Source of the DNA: Streptomyces phyllanthi
GTDB lineage: Bacteria > Actinomycetota > Actinomycetes > Streptomycetales > Streptomycetaceae
Direction: 5' to 3'
DNA: 33,237 nt
Assembly: GCF_009377205.1 (NCBI RefSeq)
Contig: NZ_VJZE01000052.1
Span: forward strand, 1 to 33,237
The notes beneath the pieces were generated by a model. The model was not told where the DNA came from, ran no database searches, and was given only the letters and a program-made list of their open reading frames with translations. Positions 16,323-24,345 of this stretch are shown piece by piece (the first letter of the stretch is position 1; every line of letters begins with the position of its first letter). The position numbers and the translations under genes are program-made.

Positions 16323-16591
16323 GGTATGGGCACCGGCACCGACGCCGCCATCGAGCGGGCCCCCTCACCCCCGTCCGCGGGGACCTGCGGGTGGCGGCGG
16401 ACGCGATCCGCCTCTCCCGCAGGACACCGGCCACCATCAAGGGCAACCTCTTCTGGGCCTTCGGTTACAACATCGCCGCCCTGCCGCTCGCCGCCGCCGG
16501 CATGCTCAACCCGATGATCGCGGGTGCCGCCATGACCTTCTCGTCGGTCTTCGTCGTCACCAACAGCCTGCGTCTGCGGTCCTTCACGTAA
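16323..16591 (+). pseudogene. C-terminal remnant of a copper-type P1B ATPase, frameshifted
   Basis: Translated in two frames, this encodes the last 90 or so residues of a heavy-metal P-type ATPase. [11 protein letters not shown] comes first (consensus AMGTGTDVAIE, just after the GDGxND motif). After a frame change near 16360-16364 it continues as [70 protein letters not shown] and stop. The NPMIAGAAM...SSVFVVxNSLRL pattern is the final membrane pair of CopA-like copper exporters. Everything N-terminal to GMGTGTD, including the CPC, phosphorylation and ATP-binding motifs, is absent, so it cannot function. It lies directly after the His/Met-rich DUF5134 gene. The high identity kept in the second frame suggests fairly recent decay. 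Confidence 0.85.
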
Positions 16592-16818
16592 GAGGCGGTC
16601 GCCGAGGAAAGCGACTCCGTGCCGCAGGAAGTGACGGTGAGTTGCAGAACACGTGACCATATTCGGGATGCCCCCGGGGTGGGTAACACGGCAGCGGCAG
16701 CAGGACGCAGACTTACACGGGCCCACGCAACGATCCATGTGCGTGCGCGACATGGCAGGCCCCCCTGCGGAACCCGATCCGGCGGGCACGAAGTACGACA
16801 CCGAGAAGGACCAGCCCT
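16592..16818. other. intergenic region after the ATPase remnant
   Basis: 227 bases with no gene on either strand that I can support. GAGAAGGA at 16803-16810 is the ribosome site for the small gene starting at 16819. Confidence 0.4.
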
Positions 16819-16989
16819 GTGACACCCAGCTCAACCGGAAGCAATCATCTGCCGGTCTACGAGAGCCTCGTACGGGAACGCGGCGACGTCGTGGCGGAAG
16901 CTCGCGAGGTGGCCGAACAGGCACAGCACCAGGCGGCGCAGGCACTGAACGGGCAGGTCGGGGCCCAGCCCGAGCTCGACCCCCAGTGA
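16819..16989 (+). CDS. small hypothetical protein, 56 residues
   Basis: A GTG-started frame of 56 codons ending in TGA at 16987-16989. GAGAAGGA ends eight bases before the GTG, a very good ribosome site, and third codon positions are strongly G/C. The protein is hydrophilic: a disordered start (TPSSTGSNH), then LPVYESLVRERGDVVAEARE and a Gln/Ala-rich helix VAEQAQHQAAQALNG. No Cys or membrane segment. I recall short Streptomyces proteins with a similar VYExLVRERGDVxxE phrase, but cannot name a family. A single amphipathic helix suggests a binding partner rather than an enzyme. Confidence 0.6.
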   Translation: MTPSSTGSNHLPVYESLVRERGDVVAEAREVAEQAQHQAAQALNGQVGAQPELDPQ

Positions 16990-17432
16990 GCCCCGTCGCG
17001 GCCGGAGCCCGCGTCGGGCGTTGAGCCATTCGGGTGACGCGGCGCGACAGGCCTTGTCACCCGTCTGTACGTACGGCATTACTGTGTGCAGTGGAACCGG
17101 TGGGCCGCCCATCCCTTGCCGGGGGAAACGTGGTACAGGGCGGCTACGCCGGTTCTTTCGTGAGGTGCCATCACCTCTCTCGCGAGGAGCGGCATCAGCG
17201 CGGTCGGCCGCACGGCCCCGGCACCCCGGATCCCGCGCTCCCGGGCCCGTACCGGCCGGGAAGACCGCTCCCGCCTTCTCCGCGGGCCGTTGCCGCCGAC
17301 GGGGCCATGGGCTCCGTGCCCGGTGGCGGGCCTGTCCTGAGGTGTGGGTGGTGCGCGGTGCTGCGGGCAGTCCGGTTCCCGATCCCAGCGGGGGATCCGA
17401 CCGGGCTCCCCCACGGCCGTAAGGAGTCTCCC
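16990..17432. other. 443-base gene-free region before the Gly-rich beta-helix gene
   Basis: The plus frame is open through here, but the ribosome site and signal peptide place the real start at 17433, so I read this as a long leader or promoter region. GAGGTG-CCAT-CACCTC at 17162-17177 is a perfect 6-bp inverted repeat. I find no convincing promoter consensus. Confidence 0.45.
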
Positions 17433-18578
17433 GTGCGACTCGCACCCCAAGCAGGCGGCGTGCTCGCCGCCGTCGCGCTGGCCCTCGGGCTCGCCGCTGT
17501 CCCCGTCCCGGCCCACGCCGCACCGATCAACTGTGACGAAGCGGCCCTCGTGGCCGCCATCGACGCCGCCAATCTGGCGGGCGGCGGCACCATCGACCTG
17601 GCCGCGAACTGCGTCTACACCCTCGACACGGTGGTGCCTCCCGTCGGGGGCACCGGACCGAACGGGCTGCCGGTGATCGGCGAGAACATCACCGTCAACG
17701 GCTCCAACTCCGTCATCGAACGCTCCACCGCGCCCGGCACCCCGAAGTTCCGCATCTTCGAGGTCGGCGGCACGGACGGCGCCCTCACCCTCAACGGAGT
17801 CGTCCTGCGCAACGGCAACCCCACGGACCTCGGTTCCGAGGACGGCGGCGCCATCCTCGTGAACAGCGGCCGCGTCCTGGCCGTCGGCAACAGCGTCGTG
17901 TCCGGCAACACCGCCCAGGAGGGCGGCGCCATCGCCTCCTACAGCGGCAGCAGCACCACGATCTCCAGCAGCAGACTCCACGGCAATGCCGCCTTCTTCG
18001 GCGGCGGGGCCTTCTACACCGTCGGCGACAGCACCATCCGCTCCACCACCCTGTGGGACAACGAAGCCAACCACGGTGGTGCCGTTCACAGTCTCGGCAC
18101 CCTGCTCGTACAGAGCAGCATTGTGCGGAGCAACTCCGCCCTGGAGGCGGGCGGCGGTGTCTACACCGCAGGCACCGGAACGATCCGCGGCAGCAGCGTG
18201 CGGAACAACACGGCCGGAGCCGGTGGCGGCCTCTTCCACCTCGTCGGCTCCCTGACCGTCAACACCAGCGACATCGGCGGGAACACCGCGGACCAGGAGG
18301 GCGGTGGGGTGCGCAACGGAGACACACTCAGCATCAACTCCTCGACCCTCTCGGCCAACAAGGTCACCGGCTCCGGCTCCCAGGGCGGTGGGCTCTACAA
18401 CCACGCGGGCACGGCGACCCTCACACGCAGCGTCGTGGTCAGCAACAGCGCGGTGCTCGAAGCCGGTGGCGTCTACGAGAACGCCGGCAGCACGGTCAGC
18501 CTGGTGAGCAGCCTCGTAGCCGGCAACGCGCCCAACAACTGCCGGCCCCCGGGCTCCGTCCCCGGCTGCATCAACTAG
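17433..18578 (+). CDS. secreted beta-helix protein with Pmp-like Gly-rich repeats
   Basis: A 381-residue secreted protein. AAGGAG six bases before GTG 17433 fixes the start, and a Sec signal of about 29 residues ends HA-AP. The mature part opens with a short Cys-bounded motif (NCDEAALVAAIDAANLAGGGTIDLAANC), then forms coils of roughly 20-25 residues that repeat a phrase like SxVSGNTAxxGGAI, SRLHGNAAFFGGGAF, SIVRSNSALEAGGGVY, SSVRNNTAGAGGGLF, SDIGGNTADQEGGGV and STLSANKVTGSGSQGGGLY. This GGxxx/NxA repeat resembles the right-handed helices of chlamydial polymorphic outer-membrane proteins and choice-of-anchor-type actinobacterial proteins. It ends APNNCRPPGSVPGCIN with two cysteines. There is no sortase signal or catalytic motif; adhesion or a structural surface role is possible. 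It is convergent with the patatin gene. Confidence 0.85.
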   Translation: MRLAPQAGGVLAAVALALGLAAVPVPAHAAPINCDEAALVAAIDAANLAGGGTIDLAANCVYTLDTVVPPVGGTGPNGLPVIGENITVNGSNSVIERSTAPGTPKFRIFEVGGTDGALTLNGVVLRNGNPTDLGSEDGGAILVNSGRVLAVGNSVVSGNTAQEGGAIASYSGSSTTISSSRLHGNAAFFGGGAFYTVGDSTIRSTTLWDNEANHGGAVHSLGTLLVQSSIVRSNSALEAGGGVYTAGTGTIRGSSVRNNTAGAGGGLFHLVGSLTVNTSDIGGNTADQEGGGVRNGDTLSINSSTLSANKVTGSGSQGGGLYNHAGTATLTRSVVVSNSAVLEAGGVYENAGSTVSLVSSLVAGNAPNNCRPPGSVPGCIN

Positions 18579-18615
18579 CCCCACCCACACGGGACGCGAA
18601 GACGTCCCGGTGGCC

Positions 18616-18652
18616 GGCGCCCGCCCCCTCCACGCGCCCGGGGGCGGGCGCC
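18616..18652. terminator. bidirectional hairpin between convergent genes
   Basis: A perfect 13-bp GC stem: GGCGCCCGCCCCC (18616-18628) with GGGGGCGGGCGCC (18640-18652), loop of 11 bases. It lies 38 bases after the beta-helix stop and 28 bases beyond the patatin-gene stop on the other strand. Confidence 0.8.
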
Positions 18653-18679
18653 GTGACGGATGCCGGTCCCACCGATCCG

Positions 18680-21340
18680 TCATCCGTTTGATCCCGCCCG
18701 TCCGACACGCACCAATTGAAGGGCGCTTCTTGTCAGGCCATGGCCGGCGACGGGTGCGTGCCGCAGCAGCCAAAGGCCCAACGACGCTGCCCGGATGACG
18801 GGGTTCACCACCAGGGAGCGCACAGTGCCGGGGAAGGGGAGGCAGGCTCCGATGCTCCTGGTGGCCACCGCGGCCGTCTGAAAGGCCGTGTGCAGGAACT
18901 TCTCGGTTCCCACCTCGGAGAGGAAGCGTTCGTCGGAGATCCGGCAGGCGTGCAGCAGCCTTTCCACCTGCGCCTCGGGCACCTCTTCCAAATCGGCGTG
19001 CCGCATGACCTGGTGGTACTCCTGGAGGAACCGCACGGCGGCACGAGGGGCGGCGCCGTCGCGGACGTCCGCCTCCGCGGTCCGGGCGATATGCGGGAGT
19101 TCCTCGCCGGCGATGGTCCTTTGCATGCCGCTCGCCACCCACATCGCGGTGACCGGCAGGCTTCGGGGCGGACGAGCAGTACTGTCCGTGAGGAATGCCA
19201 GCTCGTCGACGACCTCGGACGTGCGCTCCGACCCGGCGATGGGCTCCAGAAGATCCAGCAGTGCGTCCCGGCCGCCCACCTCATGGGTCCGCCGTGCGAG
19301 GAGGCGGGGATCGAGCAGGACGTGGACCAGCCAGCCGCACCCGTCGAGGCGGCCCCACATCCAGTCACTGGCACGCCAGGAAGCCTTGTAGAAGGCGCCG
19401 AAGTCGTACAGCTGCACCCCCGTGAGCTTGGTCTGGGCGCTGCTTCGCCCGTCCAGGTCGGTCCTGGTGTCCGCGCTGAACTGGACCAGCTCGACGACCT
19501 GCGGGTCCTCAGGGCTTTGCGGCTGTGTCAGGTGGCGCAGAACCTGTAGGTGGAACAGGCGCCGGACAACTCGGTCCACCGGGTCACGGCCGTCCGTACC
19601 GGTCAGGTGGCGCAGCAGGGCGACCTGGTCGGCGGGGGCGGCGGGAGCCCGCGTCGGTGGAGCCGCACGGTCGACCAGAAGGCGGGCTTCACTGAGCACG
19701 TCACCGAACGTGTGCCACGCCTCGGCAAGGGCTCCGCGTGTCTGTGCGCCGCACACACTCCGTACCGCGGCACGCCACGGCTCGGCTTGCGTCATGGACC
19801 GTACATCGGTCCCGTCCGGCTCGCTCATGATCCCGTCGATCACCTCTCCGAGTGAGCGGGGGCGCTCCGGCATGGCGCGGTGGACGCGGGCGACCAGCTG
19901 GTTGAGCTCCGCCCGGTCGTCCGGCTGCGGCCACAGAGCGAAGCCCGCGCGAAGGATGGCCAGGACCGTCGCCTTGCCCGCGTCGAGCGCCGGGCGGCCG
20001 AGACACGCGAGCTCCCGCGGGGTCTGCGGGAGTGTGCCCGGCAGTTCTTCGCTGATCGTGGTGGTCGCCGCGTCCATGAGGGCGTCGAAGGAGCCACCGA
20101 AACCGACGGGACGCCCGTCCGGCGCGCGGCGCCCGCCTGCGGTCAGCAGGCGCAGCGTCTCCTCGGCGACCGGCTGCGCGAGGGTACGCGCGTACCACTC
20201 CCGGTACGGCCCGTAGAGCTCTTCCGCCAGTCGGGCGGTGGTGACGGCGTCCAACCGTGCCAGGAGTCCGTCCGTTCTTCGTGTCGCGCCGACCCGCTTG
20301 TTGTGCGCGTCGATCGCCTCCAGGTCAGCGGAGATCGTCTGGGAGAGGAGCGCGTTGAGGTCGGCCAGCAGGGCCGGCCCCAGGCCCGGGATGTCCGTCT
20401 CGGCCGGGGCGGCCCCGGGCAGCGTCGCAGCGACGCCGGGTGCGGGCGCGACATAGGCGAGCACCCGTCGTACCTCCCGGTCGGCGGGGCGGTCGAACAC
20501 GGCTCTCAGCGCCGGGCCCAGCGGACGGTTGGCGAGCAGGCCCCCGTCCACGCAGAACTGCGTACGGGACGCGGCCGTGTAGGACGCCATGTCCGGGTGC
20601 CCGGGGCTTCCTCGACGGCCGATGGGAACGAACGCGGGCTCGAAAGCGCCGGGGAACGAGGCGCTGGCCCGGGCGGCCAGAGCGAGCGCCTCGGCCGCCC
20701 TCGGATCCCGCAGGTCTTCGGCCGTGAACGTGAACAGGCCCCTGTGATCGGTGTCATGGATCAGATCGCCGTAGTCGTCCGGATGTGGTCGGAGCTCCCC
20801 GTCCAGAAGTGTTGTGGTGATCATGACTCGCGTGGGGTCGTCATCGGCGCCGGGGCCGGGGCCCTCGATGGTGTCCAGCGCCTTGCCGATCCCGGCGAGC
20901 AGTACCTCGTCACCACGCAGCAGCGCCGGCGGGCGGGGCTCCGAAGGACTGCGCAGCAGGCGGTCCAGCGAGCCTTCGCTGATCCACAGCTCACGCAGCC
21001 CGCCGAGATCGCCACGGCGGACGTTCGCCATGCCGAGCAGCGCGGCGTTGATGCCTCCCGCACTCGTTCCGGACAGGATGTCGACGCTGAACCGCAGACC
21101 GAGCAGGTCCAGCAGGCGTTGGTAACTCCGCCGGACCTCACGGCTCGCGTGAGTGGAGGGTTCCTGATGCCTGCCGGACACGTCGCCGTCCCGTTCTCGG
21201 CTCGCGGCGAGCAGCAGGTTCATCTCGCGGGCCAGACCGCCCATCCACACAGCGAGGCTGCCCCCTCCGGTGAAGGTCGCGGCCACCCGGAGTTCCGGGT
21301 CTGCATTCGTCATCACCGGCTTCCGCTCTGCCATTCGCAT
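18680..21340 (-). CDS. large patatin-like phospholipase, DUF3376 type
   Basis: An 886-residue acyl hydrolase of the patatin superfamily. The N-terminal 300 residues hold the catalytic parts: Gly-rich oxyanion loop FTGGGSLAVWMGG (23-35), nucleophile elbow GTSAGG with Ser93, and the Asp of the dyad in DGG (265-267), plus ARASASFPGAFEP. The remaining 550 residues are helical and match the long actinobacterial patatin-like proteins that carry a DUF3376-type C-terminus. There, PVTAMWVASGMQRTIAGEELP and RAPAAPADQVALLRHLTGTDGRDPVDRVVRRLFHLQVL suggest helical bundles. No signal peptide or clear transmembrane helix except a weak hydrophobic end (VVNPVIRAASLGLWLLRH). The ATG at 21340 has AAAGG at normal spacing; Met3 and Met10 are alternatives. 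It follows a small membrane-protein gene in the same direction by 106 bases. Lipid target unknown. Confidence 0.9.
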   Translation of the reverse strand: MRMAERKPVMTNADPELRVAATFTGGGSLAVWMGGLAREMNLLLAASRERDGDVSGRHQEPSTHASREVRRSYQRLLDLLGLRFSVDILSGTSAGGINAALLGMANVRRGDLGGLRELWISEGSLDRLLRSPSEPRPPALLRGDEVLLAGIGKALDTIEGPGPGADDDPTRVMITTTLLDGELRPHPDDYGDLIHDTDHRGLFTFTAEDLRDPRAAEALALAARASASFPGAFEPAFVPIGRRGSPGHPDMASYTAASRTQFCVDGGLLANRPLGPALRAVFDRPADREVRRVLAYVAPAPGVAATLPGAAPAETDIPGLGPALLADLNALLSQTISADLEAIDAHNKRVGATRRTDGLLARLDAVTTARLAEELYGPYREWYARTLAQPVAEETLRLLTAGGRRAPDGRPVGFGGSFDALMDAATTTISEELPGTLPQTPRELACLGRPALDAGKATVLAILRAGFALWPQPDDRAELNQLVARVHRAMPERPRSLGEVIDGIMSEPDGTDVRSMTQAEPWRAAVRSVCGAQTRGALAEAWHTFGDVLSEARLLVDRAAPPTRAPAAPADQVALLRHLTGTDGRDPVDRVVRRLFHLQVLRHLTQPQSPEDPQVVELVQFSADTRTDLDGRSSAQTKLTGVQLYDFGAFYKASWRASDWMWGRLDGCGWLVHVLLDPRLLARRTHEVGGRDALLDLLEPIAGSERTSEVVDELAFLTDSTARPPRSLPVTAMWVASGMQRTIAGEELPHIARTAEADVRDGAAPRAAVRFLQEYHQVMRHADLEEVPEAQVERLLHACRISDERFLSEVGTEKFLHTAFQTAAVATRSIGACLPFPGTVRSLVVNPVIRAASLGLWLLRHAPVAGHGLTRSALQLVRVGRAGSNG

Positions 21341-21446
21341 GATCGACGCCTTTCACGGGGTGAAGGAGGGGATACGCCGCCGAGGCGAGGGGTCGCCGAC
21401 GCCTGGCTCGATCACACCCCGGCCTGGCCCACCCGTGCCACTGGGC

Positions 21447-22079
21447 TCAGCCGAACGGATATCGCGTCCTCTTGAGGTGACGCGTGGAGGATGTCGGCCG
21501 GGGGCTCGTTCTCGCCCGAGCCCGGTCGCGGAACCACGCCCCCGCGCCTACCAGTACGGCAGCCCCGGCCCCGTACAAGGGCAGCCACAGGGTGGTGGTG
21601 GCCGCCAGGCAGTCGGCGACGACCTCGTGGCTCTGGGCCTCCTGCGCGTGGGCCAGGGCGGCGCTGTCGCGACCGGCCAGGTTCGCCAGCGCGGCCCTCG
21701 ACCGGATGGCCTCGTACCTGCCCAGCTCCTGGCACCCGCTCCGAGTGCCCGAGATCGGGAACAGCCAGGCCCAGCGCTGCAGCATGGGGCCCAGTGCGAT
21801 CGCCACGCACAGACCGGCGACCAGCGCGTACGCGATCAGACTCCGCCCGTACGCGGATCGGATGCCGGGCGTCCAGGCCGGCCGTCGGGAGAAGGCGAAG
21901 ATCACCGCGAGAAGCGTCACCCCGATGTACGCGGCGAACCACTGCCAGGAGCCCTGCGCGAGTGCGACCGTCAGCACGGCGGCGAGGCCGATGCCGATGA
22001 CCCCGGCCTGACCGGCGGTGTCATCACCCGTACCGGTGGTCGCCGGTCGCCGGGTTGCCTGAGGACTGGGGTCGTTCAC
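21447..22079 (-). CDS. hypothetical four-helix membrane protein
   Basis: I do not recognise a family. With the GTG at 22079, preceded by AGGAGAGG, it has 210 residues. A hydrophilic start of about 25 residues precedes helices near 26-42 and 47-63, a basic loop (SRRPAWTPGIRSAYGRS), a third helix near 83-100, an 55-residue loop with a cysteine (SGTRSGCQELGRYEAIRSR) and Ala-rich helix, then a second cysteine (VVADCLAATTT) leading into helix four (LYGAGAAVLVGAGAWF) and an Arg-rich tail. The loop and its paired cysteines probably face outside. The frame is open farther upstream, but the ribosome site and composition favour 22079. It is encoded just before the patatin gene, so the two may be co-transcribed and it might anchor or recruit the lipase; that is inference. 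Confidence 0.65.
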   Translation of the reverse strand: MNDPSPQATRRPATTGTGDDTAGQAGVIGIGLAAVLTVALAQGSWQWFAAYIGVTLLAVIFAFSRRPAWTPGIRSAYGRSLIAYALVAGLCVAIALGPMLQRWAWLFPISGTRSGCQELGRYEAIRSRAALANLAGRDSAALAHAQEAQSHEVVADCLAATTTLWLPLYGAGAAVLVGAGAWFRDRARARTSPRPTSSTRHLKRTRYPFG

Positions 22080-22233
22080 GGGCCTCTCCTGCGTGTTCGG
22101 AGGCATCAGCATCAGCATCCGCCGCGTGACACCGCGGGCCCGGGTGCCATGCCTGACGGTTCGGCAACCCCCGCTCGGATGGAGGGACAGCCGACATGCC
22201 GGCGCACGCCTGACGCCGCACGCGAGGGGTGGT

Positions 22234-22274
22234 CGCCGGCACGGCCGGATCACCACGACCCGGCCGTGCCGGCG
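22234..22274 (-). terminator. hairpin terminator after the ABC-F gene
   Basis: CGCCGGCACGGCCGG (22234-22248) and CCGGCCGTGCCGGCG (22260-22274) are perfect 15-bp inverted arms with an 11-base loop. GGTGGTC/GACCACC extends the stem beyond a 3-base bulge. It lies 68 bases past the ABC-F stop codon. Confidence 0.75.
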
Positions 22275-22341
22275 CGTGACCACCCGCGCCGAGCGGCCAC
22301 ACGCGTCGATGACAGGCTCAGGGCGCCCGCCCTTCACCCGT

Positions 22342-24021
22342 TCACAGCCCGGCGGCGACCGCCCCCTCGCGCAGTTCCAGCCGGGAGCCCGTGAACCGCG
22401 TCCGCATGCGGCGGTCGTGGGTGACCAGTACCAGCGCGCCCGCGTAGTCGGCCAGTGCGTCCTCCAGTTCCTCCACGAGCGCCGGCGCGAGGTGGTTGGT
22501 GGGCTCGTCCAGCAGGAGCAGGTCCACCGGTTCGCTGACCAGCCGGGCCAGCTCGATGCGGCGCCGCTGTCCGTACGACAGCTCCCCGACGCGCTTCCGC
22601 AGTGCCTCCGGCTCGAACAGGCCGAGCGACAGCAGCCGGTCGGCGTGCTCGTCCCGGTCTCCGGGGCGGCCGTGGGTGAACGCCTCCAGGACCGTCAGCC
22701 CGGGCGGCCACGGCGCCTCCTCCTGCCGCAGGTGTCCCACACGTCCGGGAACGCCCACCGTGCCCGCGTCCGGCCGCAGTTCCCCGGCCAGGACGCGCAG
22801 CAGGGTGCTCTTGCCCGCGCCGTTGGGGCCGGTCACCAGCAGCCGCTCGGCCGGATCGAGCCGCAGCTCCGGCACACGCAGCCGGCCCGCCACGACCACA
22901 CCGTCGAGCTCGGCGGCCGGTGCCCCGCCCGGCCCGCCCGCAGTGGCGATACGCGCCGTGAGGGACAGCGGGTCCGGGGGCGGCGCCACCGGGTGCGCGG
23001 TGAGCCGCTCGACCCGCTCCTTGGCATTGCGGATACGGCTCATCGCGCCGTGCGCCCGCCCGCGCATACGGAACCCTCCGTGGCCGAAACAGGCCTTGGG
23101 CATCTTGCGGGGGATGCCGTCCAGGCGGACGACTCCCGCCTCGGCCAGCCGGCGGCTGCGGTCGAGTTCGGCACGCCACTCGTCGTACCGCTGCTGCAGG
23201 CGGCGGCGTTCGGCGGCCTTGGCGGCGCGGTAACCGGCGTAGCCGTTGCCGTGGCGGGAGACACGACCGCCGTCGACCTCCAGGACCGTGGTCGTGATCC
23301 GCTCCAGGAACACGCGGTCGTGGGTGACCGCGACGACGGTGCCGCGGTGGGTCCGCAGATGCTCCTCCAGCCAGCCGACGGCCCGGTCGTCGAGGTCGTT
23401 GGTCGGCTCGTCGAGCAGCAGCAGCTCCGGCCGGGACGCCAGCGTCGCGGCCAGCGCCAGCCGCGACTTCTCGCCGCCGGAGAGCGTCCCCAGCCGCCGG
23501 CCCCGGTCCAGCCCCGGCAGACCGAGCCCGTGCAGCGCGGCCTCCACGCGGGCGTCGGCGCCGTACCCGTCGCGAGCCTCGTACCGCTCGGTCAGCCGCG
23601 CGTACGCGGCGAGCGCGTCCTGCAGCGCCTCGCCGTCGGCCGCCTCGGCCAGGACGGCCTCGGCCCGCCGCAGTGCCGCCTCGAGCCCACGCAGCTCCGC
23701 CAGCGCCAGATCGACGGCGTCCTGGACGGTGGCCTGCGCGGGCAGGCCGAGAGTCTGGGCCAGGTACCCGGTGCCGCCGGGCGCGGCCACGGTCAGCTCA
23801 CCCGCGTCGGGTCGCTCCTCGCCGACGAGGAGACGCAGCAGCGTGGACTTCCCGGCCCCGTTGTCGCCGACGACGCCGGCCTTCTCACCGGGGGCGAGGC
23901 TGAACGAAACCTGGTCGAGCACGGTGCGGCCGCCGTATCGCTTGGTGACACCGTGCAGGGAGAGCTGTGAGGAACGTACGGAAGACGAACGTACGGAAGG
24001 AGATGAATGTGACGCACGCAT
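22342..24021 (-). CDS. ABC-F ATPase, candidate ribosome-protection (antibiotic resistance) protein
   Basis: A 559-residue soluble protein with two ATP-binding cassettes and no membrane domain, the ABC-F layout. Cassette 1: Walker A GDNGAGKST (52-60), signature LSGGEKSR (180-187), Walker B LLLLDEPTNDLD (200-211). Cassette 2: GPNGAGKST (398-406), signature LSYGQRRR (481-488), LLLLDEPTNHL (501-511). Between them a charged, helical linker (about 260-345: AKAAERRRLQQRYDEWRAEL to SRIRNAKERVERL) would reach toward the ribosomal P/E site; this linker decides which drug, if any, is displaced. Actinomycete ABC-F proteins of this type give resistance to macrolides, lincosamides and related drugs, but housekeeping roles are also possible. 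No biosynthetic genes are nearby. The start at 24021 is supported by GGGG upstream only weakly; the next codons encode a Ser-rich run with a duplicated SVRSS. Confidence 0.88.
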   Translation of the reverse strand: MRASHSSPSVRSSSVRSSQLSLHGVTKRYGGRTVLDQVSFSLAPGEKAGVVGDNGAGKSTLLRLLVGEERPDAGELTVAAPGGTGYLAQTLGLPAQATVQDAVDLALAELRGLEAALRRAEAVLAEAADGEALQDALAAYARLTERYEARDGYGADARVEAALHGLGLPGLDRGRRLGTLSGGEKSRLALAATLASRPELLLLDEPTNDLDDRAVGWLEEHLRTHRGTVVAVTHDRVFLERITTTVLEVDGGRVSRHGNGYAGYRAAKAAERRRLQQRYDEWRAELDRSRRLAEAGVVRLDGIPRKMPKACFGHGGFRMRGRAHGAMSRIRNAKERVERLTAHPVAPPPDPLSLTARIATAGGPGGAPAAELDGVVVAGRLRVPELRLDPAERLLVTGPNGAGKSTLLRVLAGELRPDAGTVGVPGRVGHLRQEEAPWPPGLTVLEAFTHGRPGDRDEHADRLLSLGLFEPEALRKRVGELSYGQRRRIELARLVSEPVDLLLLDEPTNHLAPALVEELEDALADYAGALVLVTHDRRMRTRFTGSRLELREGAVAAGL

Positions 24022-24345
24022 GTGAAAAGCCCCTGTTCTCGGCCATGCCGACAGAACTGTTCGTGAGGACGAATGAGCGACACGACGGCGGAGCAGAGCT
24101 CTACGCGGTCGTGCGCGGGGCTGTCACAGAGTTCCCATGCGCAGCACCGTACGCGAGCACCCGGCCACCGGGCCATGCGTTTTCCCGCCAATGACGCACT
24201 GCGCGGCTCGCCGACCGGGGTGGGCATCGTGGTGCCGGCGATCGGATCGGGGCGCGCGACCGCGGCCGGGCCGTGGTCATGGCGTACGGCGCGGGGCCGG
24301 CCCGGGCAAGGTCACCGTCGCTGCCGCTCCGACCCGACGTGTGGG
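24022..24345. other. leader region of the ABC-F gene
   Basis: 324 bases with no gene I accept. It contains the terminator of the sensor-kinase gene at 24258-24278 and must contain the ABC-F promoter. On the minus strand a short frame M-G-T-L-stop and an overlapping ATG at 24046 read across the ABC-F start; drug-induced attenuation is known for this gene class, but no clear alternative hairpins are visible. Confidence 0.4.
24258..24278 (-). terminator. hairpin after the sensor-kinase gene
   Basis: GACCGCGGC and GCCGTGGTC form a 9-bp stem with one G-U pair and a 3-base loop, 68 bases beyond the kinase stop at 24346. Moderate strength; no U tract. Confidence 0.5.

Noticed and set aside
15977..17029. 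Minus-strand frame opposite the ATPase remnant and small gene
   Set aside because: No recognisable domain; overlaps conserved plus-strand protein sequence and the ribosome site of the 56-residue gene.
17054..17083. TTGTCA with a downstream AT-richer hexamer as a promoter for the beta-helix gene
   Set aside because: The -10 match is poor and the distance to the start is over 300 bases; not strong enough to list.
116..21340. A combined SLOG plus patatin anti-phage (CBASS-like) system
   Set aside because: The two genes are 17 kb apart, on opposite strands, with unrelated carbohydrate genes between; no nucleotide cyclase is present in the window.
22093..23970. Plus-strand 625-codon frame antisense to the ABC-F gene
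   Set aside because: Gln/Arg/Val-rich shadow of a gene with two complete ABC cassettes on the other strand.
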